Below, one piece after another: positions 16,325 to 24,377 of a DNA stretch of 64,000 nucleotides (the stretch's first letter is position 1; each line of letters opens with the position of its first letter). The notes below the pieces were generated by a model, which worked only from the letters and a program-made list of their open reading frames with translations, made no database searches and was not told the origin of the DNA. Source of the DNA: Lachnospiraceae bacterium (lineage in GTDB: Bacteria; Bacillota; Clostridia; Lachnospirales; Lachnospiraceae). The stretch covers positions 62,001 through 126,000 of the forward strand of contig JAIEFE010000019.1 of the NCBI GenBank assembly GCA_029067085.1, written 5' to 3'. Made by a program: the position numbers and the translations under genes.

Positions 16325-17080
16325 ATGAAAAAAATGATATCCTGGAATGTGAACGGTCTGCGGGCCTGCGTCGGGAAAGGTTTTCTGGAATTTATGAAGG
16401 AGCAGGATGCGGACATCTTCTGCGTGCAGGAGACAAAGCTTCAGGAGGGCCAGATCAACCTTGACCTGCCGAACTATCATCAGTACTGGAATTATGCCGA
16501 GAAGAAAGGCTATTCGGGAACAGCGATCTTCACTAAGGAAGAGCCTCTCTCCGCAGCGTACGGAATCGGCATGGAAGAGCATGATCATGAGGGACGGGTC
16601 ATCACTCTGGAATATGCGGATTATTACTTTATCACCGTCTACACCCCCAACTCCAAGGACGGCCTGGCAAGGCTTCCCTACCGCATGGAGTGGGAGGCGG
16701 ATTTTCTTGCTTACCTGAAAAAACTGGAGGAGAAAAAACCGGTGATCTTCTGCGGAGACTTGAACGTTGCCCATAAAGAAATTGACTTAAAAAATCCCAA
16801 GTCAAACCACAAAAATCCCGGTTTTACGGATGAGGAGCGCGGACGGTTTACGGCTCTCATGGAGGCCGGCTTTATCGACACTTTCCGTCACTTTTATCCG
16901 GATCTGGAAAATGTCTATTCCTGGTGGTCCTATCGTTTCAGTGCCAGATCCAAGAACATAGGCTGGCGCATTGACTACTTTGTGGTGTCAGGCGCTTTAC
17001 AGAGCAGGCTGAAGGACGCCCTGATCTATCAGGACGTGCTTGGATCGGACCACTGCCCTGTGGGGCTTATATTAGAATAA
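16325..17080 (+). CDS. exoA: Exodeoxyribonuclease III (ExoA/Xth family AP endonuclease)
   Basis: 251-residue metal-dependent nuclease that cuts 5' to abasic sites and removes 3'-blocking groups in base excision repair. Visible motifs: SWNVNGLRA at the N-terminus, catalytic Glu36 in [15 protein letters not shown] near 107, GDLNVAH (catalytic Asp/Asn pair) near 144, YSWWSYR near 198, RIDYF near 217 and the C-terminal GSDHCPVGL with catalytic His. Length and motif order match the family exactly. ATG 16325 follows GAAGGAGA. Convergent with the mgtC-like gene, with only 16 bases between their stops. Confidence 0.95.
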   Translation: MKKMISWNVNGLRACVGKGFLEFMKEQDADIFCVQETKLQEGQINLDLPNYHQYWNYAEKKGYSGTAIFTKEEPLSAAYGIGMEEHDHEGRVITLEYADYYFITVYTPNSKDGLARLPYRMEWEADFLAYLKKLEEKKPVIFCGDLNVAHKEIDLKNPKSNHKNPGFTDEERGRFTALMEAGFIDTFRHFYPDLENVYSWWSYRFSARSKNIGWRIDYFVVSGALQSRLKDALIYQDVLGSDHCPVGLILE

Positions 17081-17096
17081 AGGAGACAGCAGGATG

Positions 17097-17777
17097 TCAC
17101 AGGAAATCCACCGATGTGACTTTGTTTGATTTGGTCAAAATATCGTATATTTCCGTCCGCTCCATGGCCTTCTTCACATAAAGCACGAGATGTACGGAAA
17201 TATCTTCTCCGGCACCCCTGTTCTCGCTCATATTCATGGAGTCTATGGCGATCCCTGCTTTTTTGAGATCCTGGATGACCGCATGAAGATCCTGGCTCCT
17301 CTCCAGATCGAGAAACACATTACAGTAGCGGGAATGTCTGGTGGCAAACCGCTCCACAAACGGGAGCACATGCAGGGAAAAGAGCATCACGGCCGTGATC
17401 AGCACACCGCCCTCGATAAACCCGATTCCCACTGCAAGCCCCACGCAGGCGCTGGCCCAAAGCGTGGCTGCCGTGGTGAGCCCTCTGACCCGATGCTTCG
17501 ATATGATAATGGTACCTACACCGATGAAGCCCACGCCGCTGATGACCTGCGCAGCCAGCCGGTTCATGTTCGCAAGCCCCGGAAAATTAATCTGGATATA
17601 CTGCTCCGTCAACATGACAAGCGTCGAAGCAAGACAGACCACAGTGATTGTCTTTGTGCCCGCGCCGCGGTGCTTCATCCCGCGGTCTAGGCCGATCACG
17701 CCGCCAAGCAGCATAGATACTACCACTCGCAGGATGAGATTCTGTATCGTCCACGCCGAAAAATCTCCAAATATCAT
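17097..17777 (-). CDS. MgtC/SapB family membrane protein
   Basis: 226 residues. The N-terminal 140 residues form the MgtC/SapB membrane domain with four to five hydrophobic segments and the family landmarks LLGGVIGLDRG, the HRGAGTKT loop, QVISGVGFIGVGTII and RGLTTAATLWASACVGLAVG. A C-terminal cytoplasmic domain of about 85 residues (VFLDLERSQDLHAVIQDL) resembles the ACT-like MgtC tail. MgtC proteins in pathogens affect magnesium-starvation survival and F-type ATPase; in commensals the role is unclear. ATG 17777 follows TTGGAGGT. Twelve bases after the upstream hypothetical gene, so probably co-transcribed with it. Confidence 0.9.
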   Translation of the reverse strand: MIFGDFSAWTIQNLILRVVVSMLLGGVIGLDRGMKHRGAGTKTITVVCLASTLVMLTEQYIQINFPGLANMNRLAAQVISGVGFIGVGTIIISKHRVRGLTTAATLWASACVGLAVGIGFIEGGVLITAVMLFSLHVLPFVERFATRHSRYCNVFLDLERSQDLHAVIQDLKKAGIAIDSMNMSENRGAGEDISVHLVLYVKKAMERTEIYDILTKSNKVTSVDFL

Positions 17778-17789
17778 AAGTACCTCCAA

Positions 17790-18140
17790 CTACATATCAA
17801 ACAGATTTCTGAGAGGATTGACCCCCTTTGCCTGCTGCAAAATCATTTCCTCCTGACCCGCCAGATAAGCTTCCAGCTTTTCTATCTCCTCCTCGCTGAA
17901 GCCCTCCGATTTCTCTATTTTACCGCCCGGCACGATCCCTTCCGCCCAGTTCCCCTCTCTCAGAAAGGAAACCCGTGCAAAGGTACTTCCATCCTCCTTG
18001 TGAATCATACTGGTCACCAGCATATTGATATCATCAGCAAGCGTCGGCTGCAAGTCTTCTGCTTTTTCCTTTTCTTCTTTTTCATTCTCTACCGTATCGT
18101 CCACGATTACCCTTTTTAAGATCACTTTTCCGTCTTCCAT
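17790..18140 (-). CDS. Conserved hypothetical acidic protein
   Basis: 116 residues, no signal peptide or membrane segment, very acidic (a VENEKEEKEKAED stretch near residue 20). The second half has a compact pattern, FARVSFLREGNWAEGIVPGG followed by GFSEEEIEKLEAYL, which looks like a small folded domain with a conserved Trp and a helix. ATG 18140 follows CGGAGA; 19 further upstream codons are possible but unlikely. It precedes the mgtC-like gene by 12 bases. I do not recognise the family and assign no function. Confidence 0.65.
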   Translation of the reverse strand: MEDGKVILKRVIVDDTVENEKEEKEKAEDLQPTLADDINMLVTSMIHKEDGSTFARVSFLREGNWAEGIVPGGKIEKSEGFSEEEIEKLEAYLAGQEEMILQQAKGVNPLRNLFDM

Positions 18141-18267
18141 AATCAGTCTCCGTTTTCTCCTAATTTCCTCATATATTAAAATCAGCCATATTTCCAAAAC
18201 AACTATGCTTTTTCAGTGTACCATATATTTTTAAAAATTACCAACAACGCGTTAAACTTCTCATTTC

Positions 18268-18354
18268 TTTCGCAACAAAAAAACAACCTTTTGCGACATT
18301 TTTGTATGCAAAATTTAACGGTTCATTGCGAAACTTCTGGCCCTATGCTAGAAT
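18268..18354 (+). promoter_or_regulatory. Promoter and repeated TTGCGA motifs of the FtsX/LytTR operon
   Basis: TTGCGA (18326-18331), a 17-base spacer and TAGAAT (18349-18354), 36 bases upstream of the first FtsX gene. The motif TTGCGA(A/C)A occurs three times: inverted at 18268-18275, direct at 18291-18298 and direct at 18326-18333, the last forming the -35 itself. The first two make an inverted repeat. These are candidate binding sites for the operon's own LytTR regulator, although they do not match the published LytTR consensus that I know. Confidence 0.55.
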
Positions 18355-18389
18355 TGACGTATAAGTATAGTCGGGGAGGAAGAAACAGA

Positions 18390-19610
18390 ATGTTACAATA
18401 TCTGTCCTGCAGCCTGAAAAGAAGAAAGATCTCCAATTTGATCACGATAGGGATCAGCGTTATGCTTGTGCTCCTTTTGAACCTGTATTTCGGGAGCATC
18501 AGCAGCTACCAGAGACAGCTTACTGATCTGGCGCAGAATGTGCCCATTTACTGCCAGATTACTAATCTAAATGGCTCTATGGGAAATGAATTATTTATTT
18601 CGGAACGGATTCTGGACGGCTTACAGCAGTCTGACCAGGTGAAGGATCTGTCCTACATGGCCATCATGATGGCGGGAGAGGGAGATTTTAAGGATGCCGA
18701 ATATTCCAAATACTTAAATCTGCATGTGGTCGGCGCCAATAGGGTCGAGGCGGTAGGCGAGCTGACGAATGATATGATCCATATGGGATCAGGAAATGTG
18801 GATGAACTGCTCTCCTCCGACAGAATGGAGTGCCTCATCAATGAAAACGTGCTTAAAAAACGCGGATGGAAGGTCGGGGATAAGATCGTATTGAAATGCT
18901 ATTATTATGACCCGGCCAGCGAACTTCATAAAATAGAAATACATCCTATGGGAGGGACGATAGAAGTTACTATCGTGGGAACCATGGAAGATATTCTCGG
19001 AAAAACGAATGCCGTAGCCACGCATGTGATCTTACCAGCCAGGACCATGCGGAATATTTTTGAACAGTCCGGCCTTAAGTTTTTTTCAGATACGATCACA
19101 TTTTATGTGAAAGATCCGCTGAATCTGAATGCCTTTAAGGCGGACATGAAGGAAATCGGGCTGATGGAGACATCGGCGGAAGCGATGGATTCCTACTCAG
19201 GACGCGCACTCACGGTCAGGGATGCTAATTTCATTGCCAGCGCCACGGACCTAAAACATACGATAGAATTGATGCAGTCCTTTTTCCCGGCGGTATGTAT
19301 CCTCGTTCTGCTGATCGGTTATGTGGTGAGTTACCTTTCCGGCAACAGCAGGAGAGATGAATTTGCCCTGCTGCGGCTGCAGGGAGTCAAAAAACTAAAA
19401 GGGTCGATGCTGTTTTTATGGGAACAGATGATATTGGTTCTGATCGGAAATCTGATAGGGGACGCGGTGATCGCGCTGATCTCCCCTTCTCTTGCTACGA
19501 TGGTTATTGTAAACGGCGTACTTCTTGCGGCCTATGTGATCGGAGCGGCAGCGGCATACGGACGGATGAGCAGGGGCAGTGTGGTATATCTGTTGTCAAC
19601 ACAGCAATAA
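18390..19610 (+). CDS. FtsX-like ABC transporter permease (first)
   Basis: 406-residue membrane protein of the FtsX/MacB/BceB superfamily: one N-terminal membrane segment (about 20-38), a large extracytoplasmic domain, then three C-terminal segments (about 290-310, 345-380). The conserved block after the second segment, NSRRDEFALLRLQGVKKLKG, is the FtsX family motif. ATG 18390 is preceded by GGGAGGA; an upstream open frame of 58 codons covers the promoter and is discarded. It is followed after 14 bases by its ATPase. Forms a heteromeric transporter or mechanotransmitter with the second FtsX protein. Confidence 0.88.
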   Translation: MLQYLSCSLKRRKISNLITIGISVMLVLLLNLYFGSISSYQRQLTDLAQNVPIYCQITNLNGSMGNELFISERILDGLQQSDQVKDLSYMAIMMAGEGDFKDAEYSKYLNLHVVGANRVEAVGELTNDMIHMGSGNVDELLSSDRMECLINENVLKKRGWKVGDKIVLKCYYYDPASELHKIEIHPMGGTIEVTIVGTMEDILGKTNAVATHVILPARTMRNIFEQSGLKFFSDTITFYVKDPLNLNAFKADMKEIGLMETSAEAMDSYSGRALTVRDANFIASATDLKHTIELMQSFFPAVCILVLLIGYVVSYLSGNSRRDEFALLRLQGVKKLKGSMLFLWEQMILVLIGNLIGDAVIALISPSLATMVIVNGVLLAAYVIGAAAAYGRMSRGSVVYLLSTQQ

Positions 19611-19624
19611 ACAGGGAGGAAGCT

Positions 19625-20302
19625 ATGGGTAAGATCATTGAAGCGGAAAAAGTAGGATATATTTATCAGTCAAAATACCAGAAAACCAAGGCGCTCACGG
19701 AAGTAAGCTGTTCCTTTGAACAGGGCAGAGTGTATGCGATCACAGGCAAGTCCGGCAGTGGAAAGAGCACTTTTCTCTCGCTTCTGGCAGGGCTTGACGT
19801 GCCCACAGAGGGTAACCTGTATATAGACGGTAAGGATATCCGTGAAATTGACCGGGATGCCTACCGGATGAACCGGGCTTCCGTAATCTATCAGGCGTTT
19901 CATCTCTTTCCACTCCTGACGGTGCTGGAAAATGTGATGTTTCCTATGCAGCTGCAGCATATCTCTCAGAAAGAGACAAAAACCCGTGCTCAGGAGTTCC
20001 TTGCCAAAGTAGGACTGCCGGACAGCCTGTATGGAAAAATGCCGAATATGATCAGCGGCGGGGAACAGCAGAGAGTCGCTATCGCCAGAGCTATGGCCTC
20101 CGGCGGTCAGATTCTTCTTGCCGACGAGCCTACCGGAAATCTGGACAGTCAGAATGAGAGGGTGATCGTGGAACTGCTCTGCAAGCTGGCCCATGAGGAA
20201 AATTACGCGGTAATCGTGGTCACCCATAACGAGAAGGTTGCTGAGGCGGCGGATGTAGTTTACGGCATGCTGGACGGTGCGTTGGAGGTGGTGCGCGGAT
20301 GA
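19625..20302 (+). CDS. ABC transporter ATP-binding protein (LolD/MacB-type)
   Basis: 225 residues with Walker A GKSGSGKST near 41, Q-loop YQAFHLFPLLTVLEN near 87, signature MISGGEQQRVAIARAM near 140, Walker B ILLADEPTGNLDS near 161 and switch His VVTHNEKVA near 199. The sequence DEPTGNLD is typical of the type VII ABC branch that powers FtsX-like permeases by moving periplasmic domains rather than by classic transport. ATG 19625 follows GGGAGG. Its stop overlaps the ATG of the next permease (ATGA), so the subunits are translationally coupled. Confidence 0.93.
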   Translation: MGKIIEAEKVGYIYQSKYQKTKALTEVSCSFEQGRVYAITGKSGSGKSTFLSLLAGLDVPTEGNLYIDGKDIREIDRDAYRMNRASVIYQAFHLFPLLTVLENVMFPMQLQHISQKETKTRAQEFLAKVGLPDSLYGKMPNMISGGEQQRVAIARAMASGGQILLADEPTGNLDSQNERVIVELLCKLAHEENYAVIVVTHNEKVAEAADVVYGMLDGALEVVRG

Positions 20303-22164
20303 AAAACAGCTTGAAACAGATGATGCGCACGCCAATGCGGACGGCGCTCTTTCTCATCTTAATGGTCTTCGCGGCGCTTCTTATGACACTCGGCACCTGT
20401 ATCTGGCTGAAGGGAATCAGTACCATGGCGCAGTATGAGGACCGCTTTCTGACTATCGGTACGGTACGGCAGGTTCCGGATTCCTTTGAACAGACCCTGG
20501 AATGGAATGCGGAGACCAAGGATTATGAAGTGATAAAAAGAGCACAGTATACCTCCTACTATACTACCGAGGAGCTGCTCTTTCCCGATGCGGAATATCT
20601 GGCAGAACCGGAACAGAGGGCCTTCTATACCTCCTATGTGCCGGAGTATCTGATGTATAATAACAGCATAAATCCTAACGCAATCGCATGGAATCTCATC
20701 GCGGAGTTTTCACCGCTGGAAGACTGTATGCCCGATGAATCGGTTCAGATCAAGATTACAAAGGTAATCGGCGGTGATGAACGGTTGGAAGGCGCTGTAG
20801 ATTATTTTTGTGACCACACGAATCCGAATCCTGAGATGCTGTATAAGGACAAGACTTATGCCGCTATCTTGAACAGTGGCTTTTACATACATGGAAAAGC
20901 CTACGATGAACTGATGAAATCAAAGAATGAGGTGCATATCGGTCTGGAATATATACCCGACTCTTTGGAATCGGGGCTTCGACTGCCGGATGGAGGCGTA
21001 GTAGAGAATTCTTTTCAGGACGGCCAAAAAATTTTTGAGGTCACCGACGGCTTCTATGAGACGGATGCCGGGAAACGATTTTTGAATCTGGGAAAACTGG
21101 AATTAGCCTGGAAATATTGTCAGCCGGTCACGGGAACCAACAAAACCTGCCTGCTCATGCCTTTTTATAACGGACAGGCTTATATCTGTGAGGGCCGTGA
21201 CATCAATGAGGAAGAGTATGCTTCCGGCAGCAAAGTATGTCTGGCACCCAAAACATTTATGAAAAATAACGGATTGTCTCTCGGTGATTCCGTGAAGGTA
21301 CAGCTTTTGCTCACGGATACCCGGATGAACGCGGGAAGAAAGTTCTGGCTGGACGGAAGAGTCGGCTTTTACGGCGGTTTGATCGACACGGCAGGCGAAC
21401 CCCTTGAAGTGTTTGAGACTTCCGAGTATACCGTAGTGGGAATCTACGATGTGACAGTCAGCGGTGAAGACAGTATCTTTGATCCGGGAGCGGATGAACT
21501 GATCGTGCCTATGGAATCTATTGAGGCACGGGATGGAAAGAACCTTATGGCCTGCGGACCCATGACAAATGCCACCTCCTCCTTCCAGATTCCTAACGGG
21601 GATATTGATGAGTTTTTGAAAGGATGGGCTGAGTACGGAACAGACAAACTGGAGCTCACTTTCTACGATATGGGATATTCCCAGCTGAAGGCGGGCATTG
21701 ATAATATGAAGAAGCTTTCCCTGTGCCTGCTCGCGGCTGGCGTGATCCTGACCCTGCTTTTGCTGTTTTTCTTCAGCCATCTGTTTATCACGAAACAGGC
21801 AGAGCGCACAGCTATTGAGCGCTCTCTGGGAATGAATAAGGCACAATGCAGATGGTCTATCCTGTCCGGGTTTGTCCTGCTGGTTTTGCTGGGAGGCATG
21901 ATCGGCTCTATGACAGGTGTTAAACTGTCCGACAGATTTTCTGTGGAAAATACCGGAGAAATCTACTATGACGAGACCTATACTGTGAAAACGGCAAATA
22001 AAATCAATGAGATAGAAGTGGAGGAAGCGGCGGCGACAGGCCCCACCGCAGTTTTTTGCACCCTGTTGATCGCCGTGGCCGGTACGGGAATCGCCTGGAG
22101 TAAAATGAACAAAAGCCTGCGGCGGGAGCCGATGGAGCTGTTATCCGAAAGGCAGGAGGCTTAA
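20299..22164 (+). CDS. FtsX-like ABC transporter permease (second, large)
   Basis: 621 residues: N-terminal membrane segment (about 14-34), an unusually large extracytoplasmic domain of about 430 residues, and three C-terminal segments (about 475-495, 520-545, 580-598) separated by the FtsX block QAERTAIERSLGMNKAQCRW. The large outer domain with many acidic and aromatic residues is the likely ligand-sensing part. Starts in the stop of the ATPase gene and ends directly at the GTG of the response regulator, so all five genes are on one transcript. Whether it exports a lipid or peptide or transmits a signal is not decidable from sequence. Confidence 0.88.
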   Translation: MKNSLKQMMRTPMRTALFLILMVFAALLMTLGTCIWLKGISTMAQYEDRFLTIGTVRQVPDSFEQTLEWNAETKDYEVIKRAQYTSYYTTEELLFPDAEYLAEPEQRAFYTSYVPEYLMYNNSINPNAIAWNLIAEFSPLEDCMPDESVQIKITKVIGGDERLEGAVDYFCDHTNPNPEMLYKDKTYAAILNSGFYIHGKAYDELMKSKNEVHIGLEYIPDSLESGLRLPDGGVVENSFQDGQKIFEVTDGFYETDAGKRFLNLGKLELAWKYCQPVTGTNKTCLLMPFYNGQAYICEGRDINEEEYASGSKVCLAPKTFMKNNGLSLGDSVKVQLLLTDTRMNAGRKFWLDGRVGFYGGLIDTAGEPLEVFETSEYTVVGIYDVTVSGEDSIFDPGADELIVPMESIEARDGKNLMACGPMTNATSSFQIPNGDIDEFLKGWAEYGTDKLELTFYDMGYSQLKAGIDNMKKLSLCLLAAGVILTLLLLFFFSHLFITKQAERTAIERSLGMNKAQCRWSILSGFVLLVLLGGMIGSMTGVKLSDRFSVENTGEIYYDETYTVKTANKINEIEVEEAAATGPTAVFCTLLIAVAGTGIAWSKMNKSLRREPMELLSERQEA

Positions 22165-22884
22165 GTGAAACCCATAACCATCATGATCTGTGATGACGAC
22201 AAGACACTGCAGAAACTCCTGCAGCAAAAAATAGAGAAATTCTGTACAGACAGAAACAAACCCTGCCGGATCGTCTGCTGCGATTCGGGAGAAGAACTGC
22301 TGAACCTGCCGGCACCGGATATACTTTTTCTGGATATTCAGATGTCCGGAAGAAACGGGATGGAAACTGCTCGGGAACTGCGCAGACGCCATGAGGATAC
22401 CATTCTCATTTTTGTGACAGCAATGTCAGAATATGTCTACGAGGCTTTTGATGTGGATGCACTGCATTATCTGATTAAGCCTTTTTCCGACAAAAAACTA
22501 CAGGAAGTCCTGGATAAAGCCCTGCACCAGCTGCAGAACCCAACAGAAATAAAAGAAAAAATTCTTCTCGTAAAGCGCGGCGGCCTCTCCACAAAAGTTT
22601 TTCTCTCAGACATTATCTACGCAGAGGTTTTTAATCGAAAGGTCATGCTCCACACAATAAACGGCGATATCGAGTATTACGGAAAGCTGACAGATCTCTC
22701 CGAGCAGGCCGGGGTTGACTTTTATCGCACTCACCGGGCTTATCTTGTAAATCTGAAATATGTGGAAAAATACAATGCTACCACCGTCTGGTTGGAACAG
22801 GGTACGGCGCTTTTGTCAAAAAAACAGTTCTCCGGATTCGTACAGCAGTATATGCAGTATATCAATCGGCAGAGGAAAAAATAG
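22165..22884 (+). CDS. LytTR family response regulator
   Basis: 239 residues: receiver domain with acidic pocket ICDDD near residue 9, phospho-acceptor Asp57 in ILFLDIQMSG, switch Thr85 and Lys105 in LIKPF; then a LytTR DNA-binding domain from about 140 (IIYAEVFNRKVMLHT, FYRTHRAYLVNLKYV, the family's H-R-x-x-L-V-N signature). GTG start at 22165 after GCAGGAGG. This is an AgrA/VirR-like regulator that binds short direct repeats upstream of target promoters; the operon's own promoter is the obvious candidate. Translationally coupled to the kinase (overlap of one base). Confidence 0.93.
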   Translation: MKPITIMICDDDKTLQKLLQQKIEKFCTDRNKPCRIVCCDSGEELLNLPAPDILFLDIQMSGRNGMETARELRRRHEDTILIFVTAMSEYVYEAFDVDALHYLIKPFSDKKLQEVLDKALHQLQNPTEIKEKILLVKRGGLSTKVFLSDIIYAEVFNRKVMLHTINGDIEYYGKLTDLSEQAGVDFYRTHRAYLVNLKYVEKYNATTVWLEQGTALLSKKQFSGFVQQYMQYINRQRKK

Positions 22885-24377
22885 TGGGAAATTCAGCGTT
22901 TACTTATTCAGAGTTCTATGATAATATCATTTCTTTGGTTGATTGTATTTGCAAAGCCCTGATAGACGCTTATTGTTGTGTGGTCTGGACAAAACCCTTT
23001 CTGGACCGCAAATCAAAAGCATGGCTGACTGGTGGTGTTTACGCGGTCATTATGCTTTTTTTTGATTTTATACCTTGGAAGGCTCCCATGCTGTCCTATG
23101 TATTGGGCGCAGCAGCTATATTTTTTGTGATGTACCTGACTGACAGGGAGTACATTGCCCAGAAGCTTTTCCTTGCTATCACTTTTTTCTGTCTTCGGTG
23201 GCAGGCATACCGCATTGTTATCTATATCAACAGTGAAATTTACAGGATCATAGATTCTTCTGGTATTATAACAAGCGAATTACTTGATTTTTTAATGGCT
23301 GTCTCTACTGCATTTCTGGGATATGACCTTTTTATATTTATCTTTTTCTACAGCGCTGTCAGATGCGTTTTGTGGTCTTACGGGCGCGTACGCGAATCTA
23401 TGAGCGGTAAAGAGTTTTTACTGCTCTCCATACCTTCCCTGTTAGGGGTGGTTTCCTACGGCTTGGTCCGCTATTATAATTACATTTATGAACGGGATAC
23501 AAATGGAAAAGACACTTTTGATCTCTATGGTATTCATAATCTTATCCTCTCATTGTTTACTGTGCTCTCCTTCACTGTCATTCTGGTAATAACCTATGTA
23601 TTCCGCCAGTGGAAAACCCAACAGGAGGAGGACAGACAGCGGGAAATATTTTCCACACAGATGACGGATCTGCAAAGCCATATCAGTGAGGTGGAGCAGC
23701 TATATCGGGATCTGCGCAGTCTGCGTCATGACATGGGAAATCATCTCATGACCCTGGAACAGCTCTACAACAGTAGAGAGTATGAAGCCGCAGAACAATA
23801 CGCCGGAACTCTGAGAAGGGAGATACAGAATGTTTCCGGAGATATTGCAAGCGGCAATCCTGTAACAGACGTGATTCTCTCCGGCAGAAAAAAGGAGATG
23901 GAAGAGAAAGGAATCGCTTTTGCCTGCGATTTTCACCATCCTATGACTGATTCAGTCAATTCTTTTGACGTGAGCATTATTCTAAACAACGCTCTGTCCA
24001 ATGCCATCGAAGCGGTGGAGCGGGAGCAGACCGGCTCTGATCAGACAGCGCACATTTCACTCTCCTCCTACCGCAGAAAAAATATGTATATCATTGAAGT
24101 GTCCAACAGCTACACAGGAAATCTGGAACCGGATACCACAAGTGGCCTGCCCCGCAGTTCAAAAAGCGGAGAAGGCCACGGCTTCGGTCTTACCGGTATC
24201 CGTCATGTGGCACGCAAATATCTGGGCGACATCGAAATCGGCAAGGAAATCTGCGAAGGTGAGGAGCGCTGCGTGCTTCGGGTGATGCTGCAGATCACGG
24301 AAGCGGTGCCGCTGCAAAAGGACCCGGAAGACAGGAAATGCCTCGATGCTCTCCAAGATAATCCTTGTCAAAAATAA
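22884..24377 (+). CDS. GHKL sensor histidine kinase (AgrC-like)
   Basis: 497 residues: six hydrophobic segments in the first 240 residues, then a coiled linker and a GHKL catalytic core. H-box LRHDMGNHL puts the phospho-His at 282; N-box NNALSNAIEAVE near 372; G-box GHGFGLTGIRHVARKY near 440. This architecture belongs to the AgrC/ComD/VirS group that pairs with LytTR regulators and usually senses peptides or membrane stress. GTG start at 22884 overlaps the regulator stop. Its last 83 bases overlap, on the other strand, the end of the GH120 gene. No AgrB/AgrD-like gene is nearby, so the signal probably reaches it through the FtsX complex. Confidence 0.92.
   Translation: MGNSAFTYSEFYDNIISLVDCICKALIDAYCCVVWTKPFLDRKSKAWLTGGVYAVIMLFFDFIPWKAPMLSYVLGAAAIFFVMYLTDREYIAQKLFLAITFFCLRWQAYRIVIYINSEIYRIIDSSGIITSELLDFLMAVSTAFLGYDLFIFIFFYSAVRCVLWSYGRVRESMSGKEFLLLSIPSLLGVVSYGLVRYYNYIYERDTNGKDTFDLYGIHNLILSLFTVLSFTVILVITYVFRQWKTQQEEDRQREIFSTQMTDLQSHISEVEQLYRDLRSLRHDMGNHLMTLEQLYNSREYEAAEQYAGTLRREIQNVSGDIASGNPVTDVILSGRKKEMEEKGIAFACDFHHPMTDSVNSFDVSIILNNALSNAIEAVEREQTGSDQTAHISLSSYRRKNMYIIEVSNSYTGNLEPDTTSGLPRSSKSGEGHGFGLTGIRHVARKYLGDIEIGKEICEGEERCVLRVMLQITEAVPLQKDPEDRKCLDALQDNPCQK

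Noticed and set aside
21103..21846. 247-codon antisense frame inside the large FtsX gene
   Set aside because: Shadow of the FtsX coding sequence; no ribosome site or recognisable domain.
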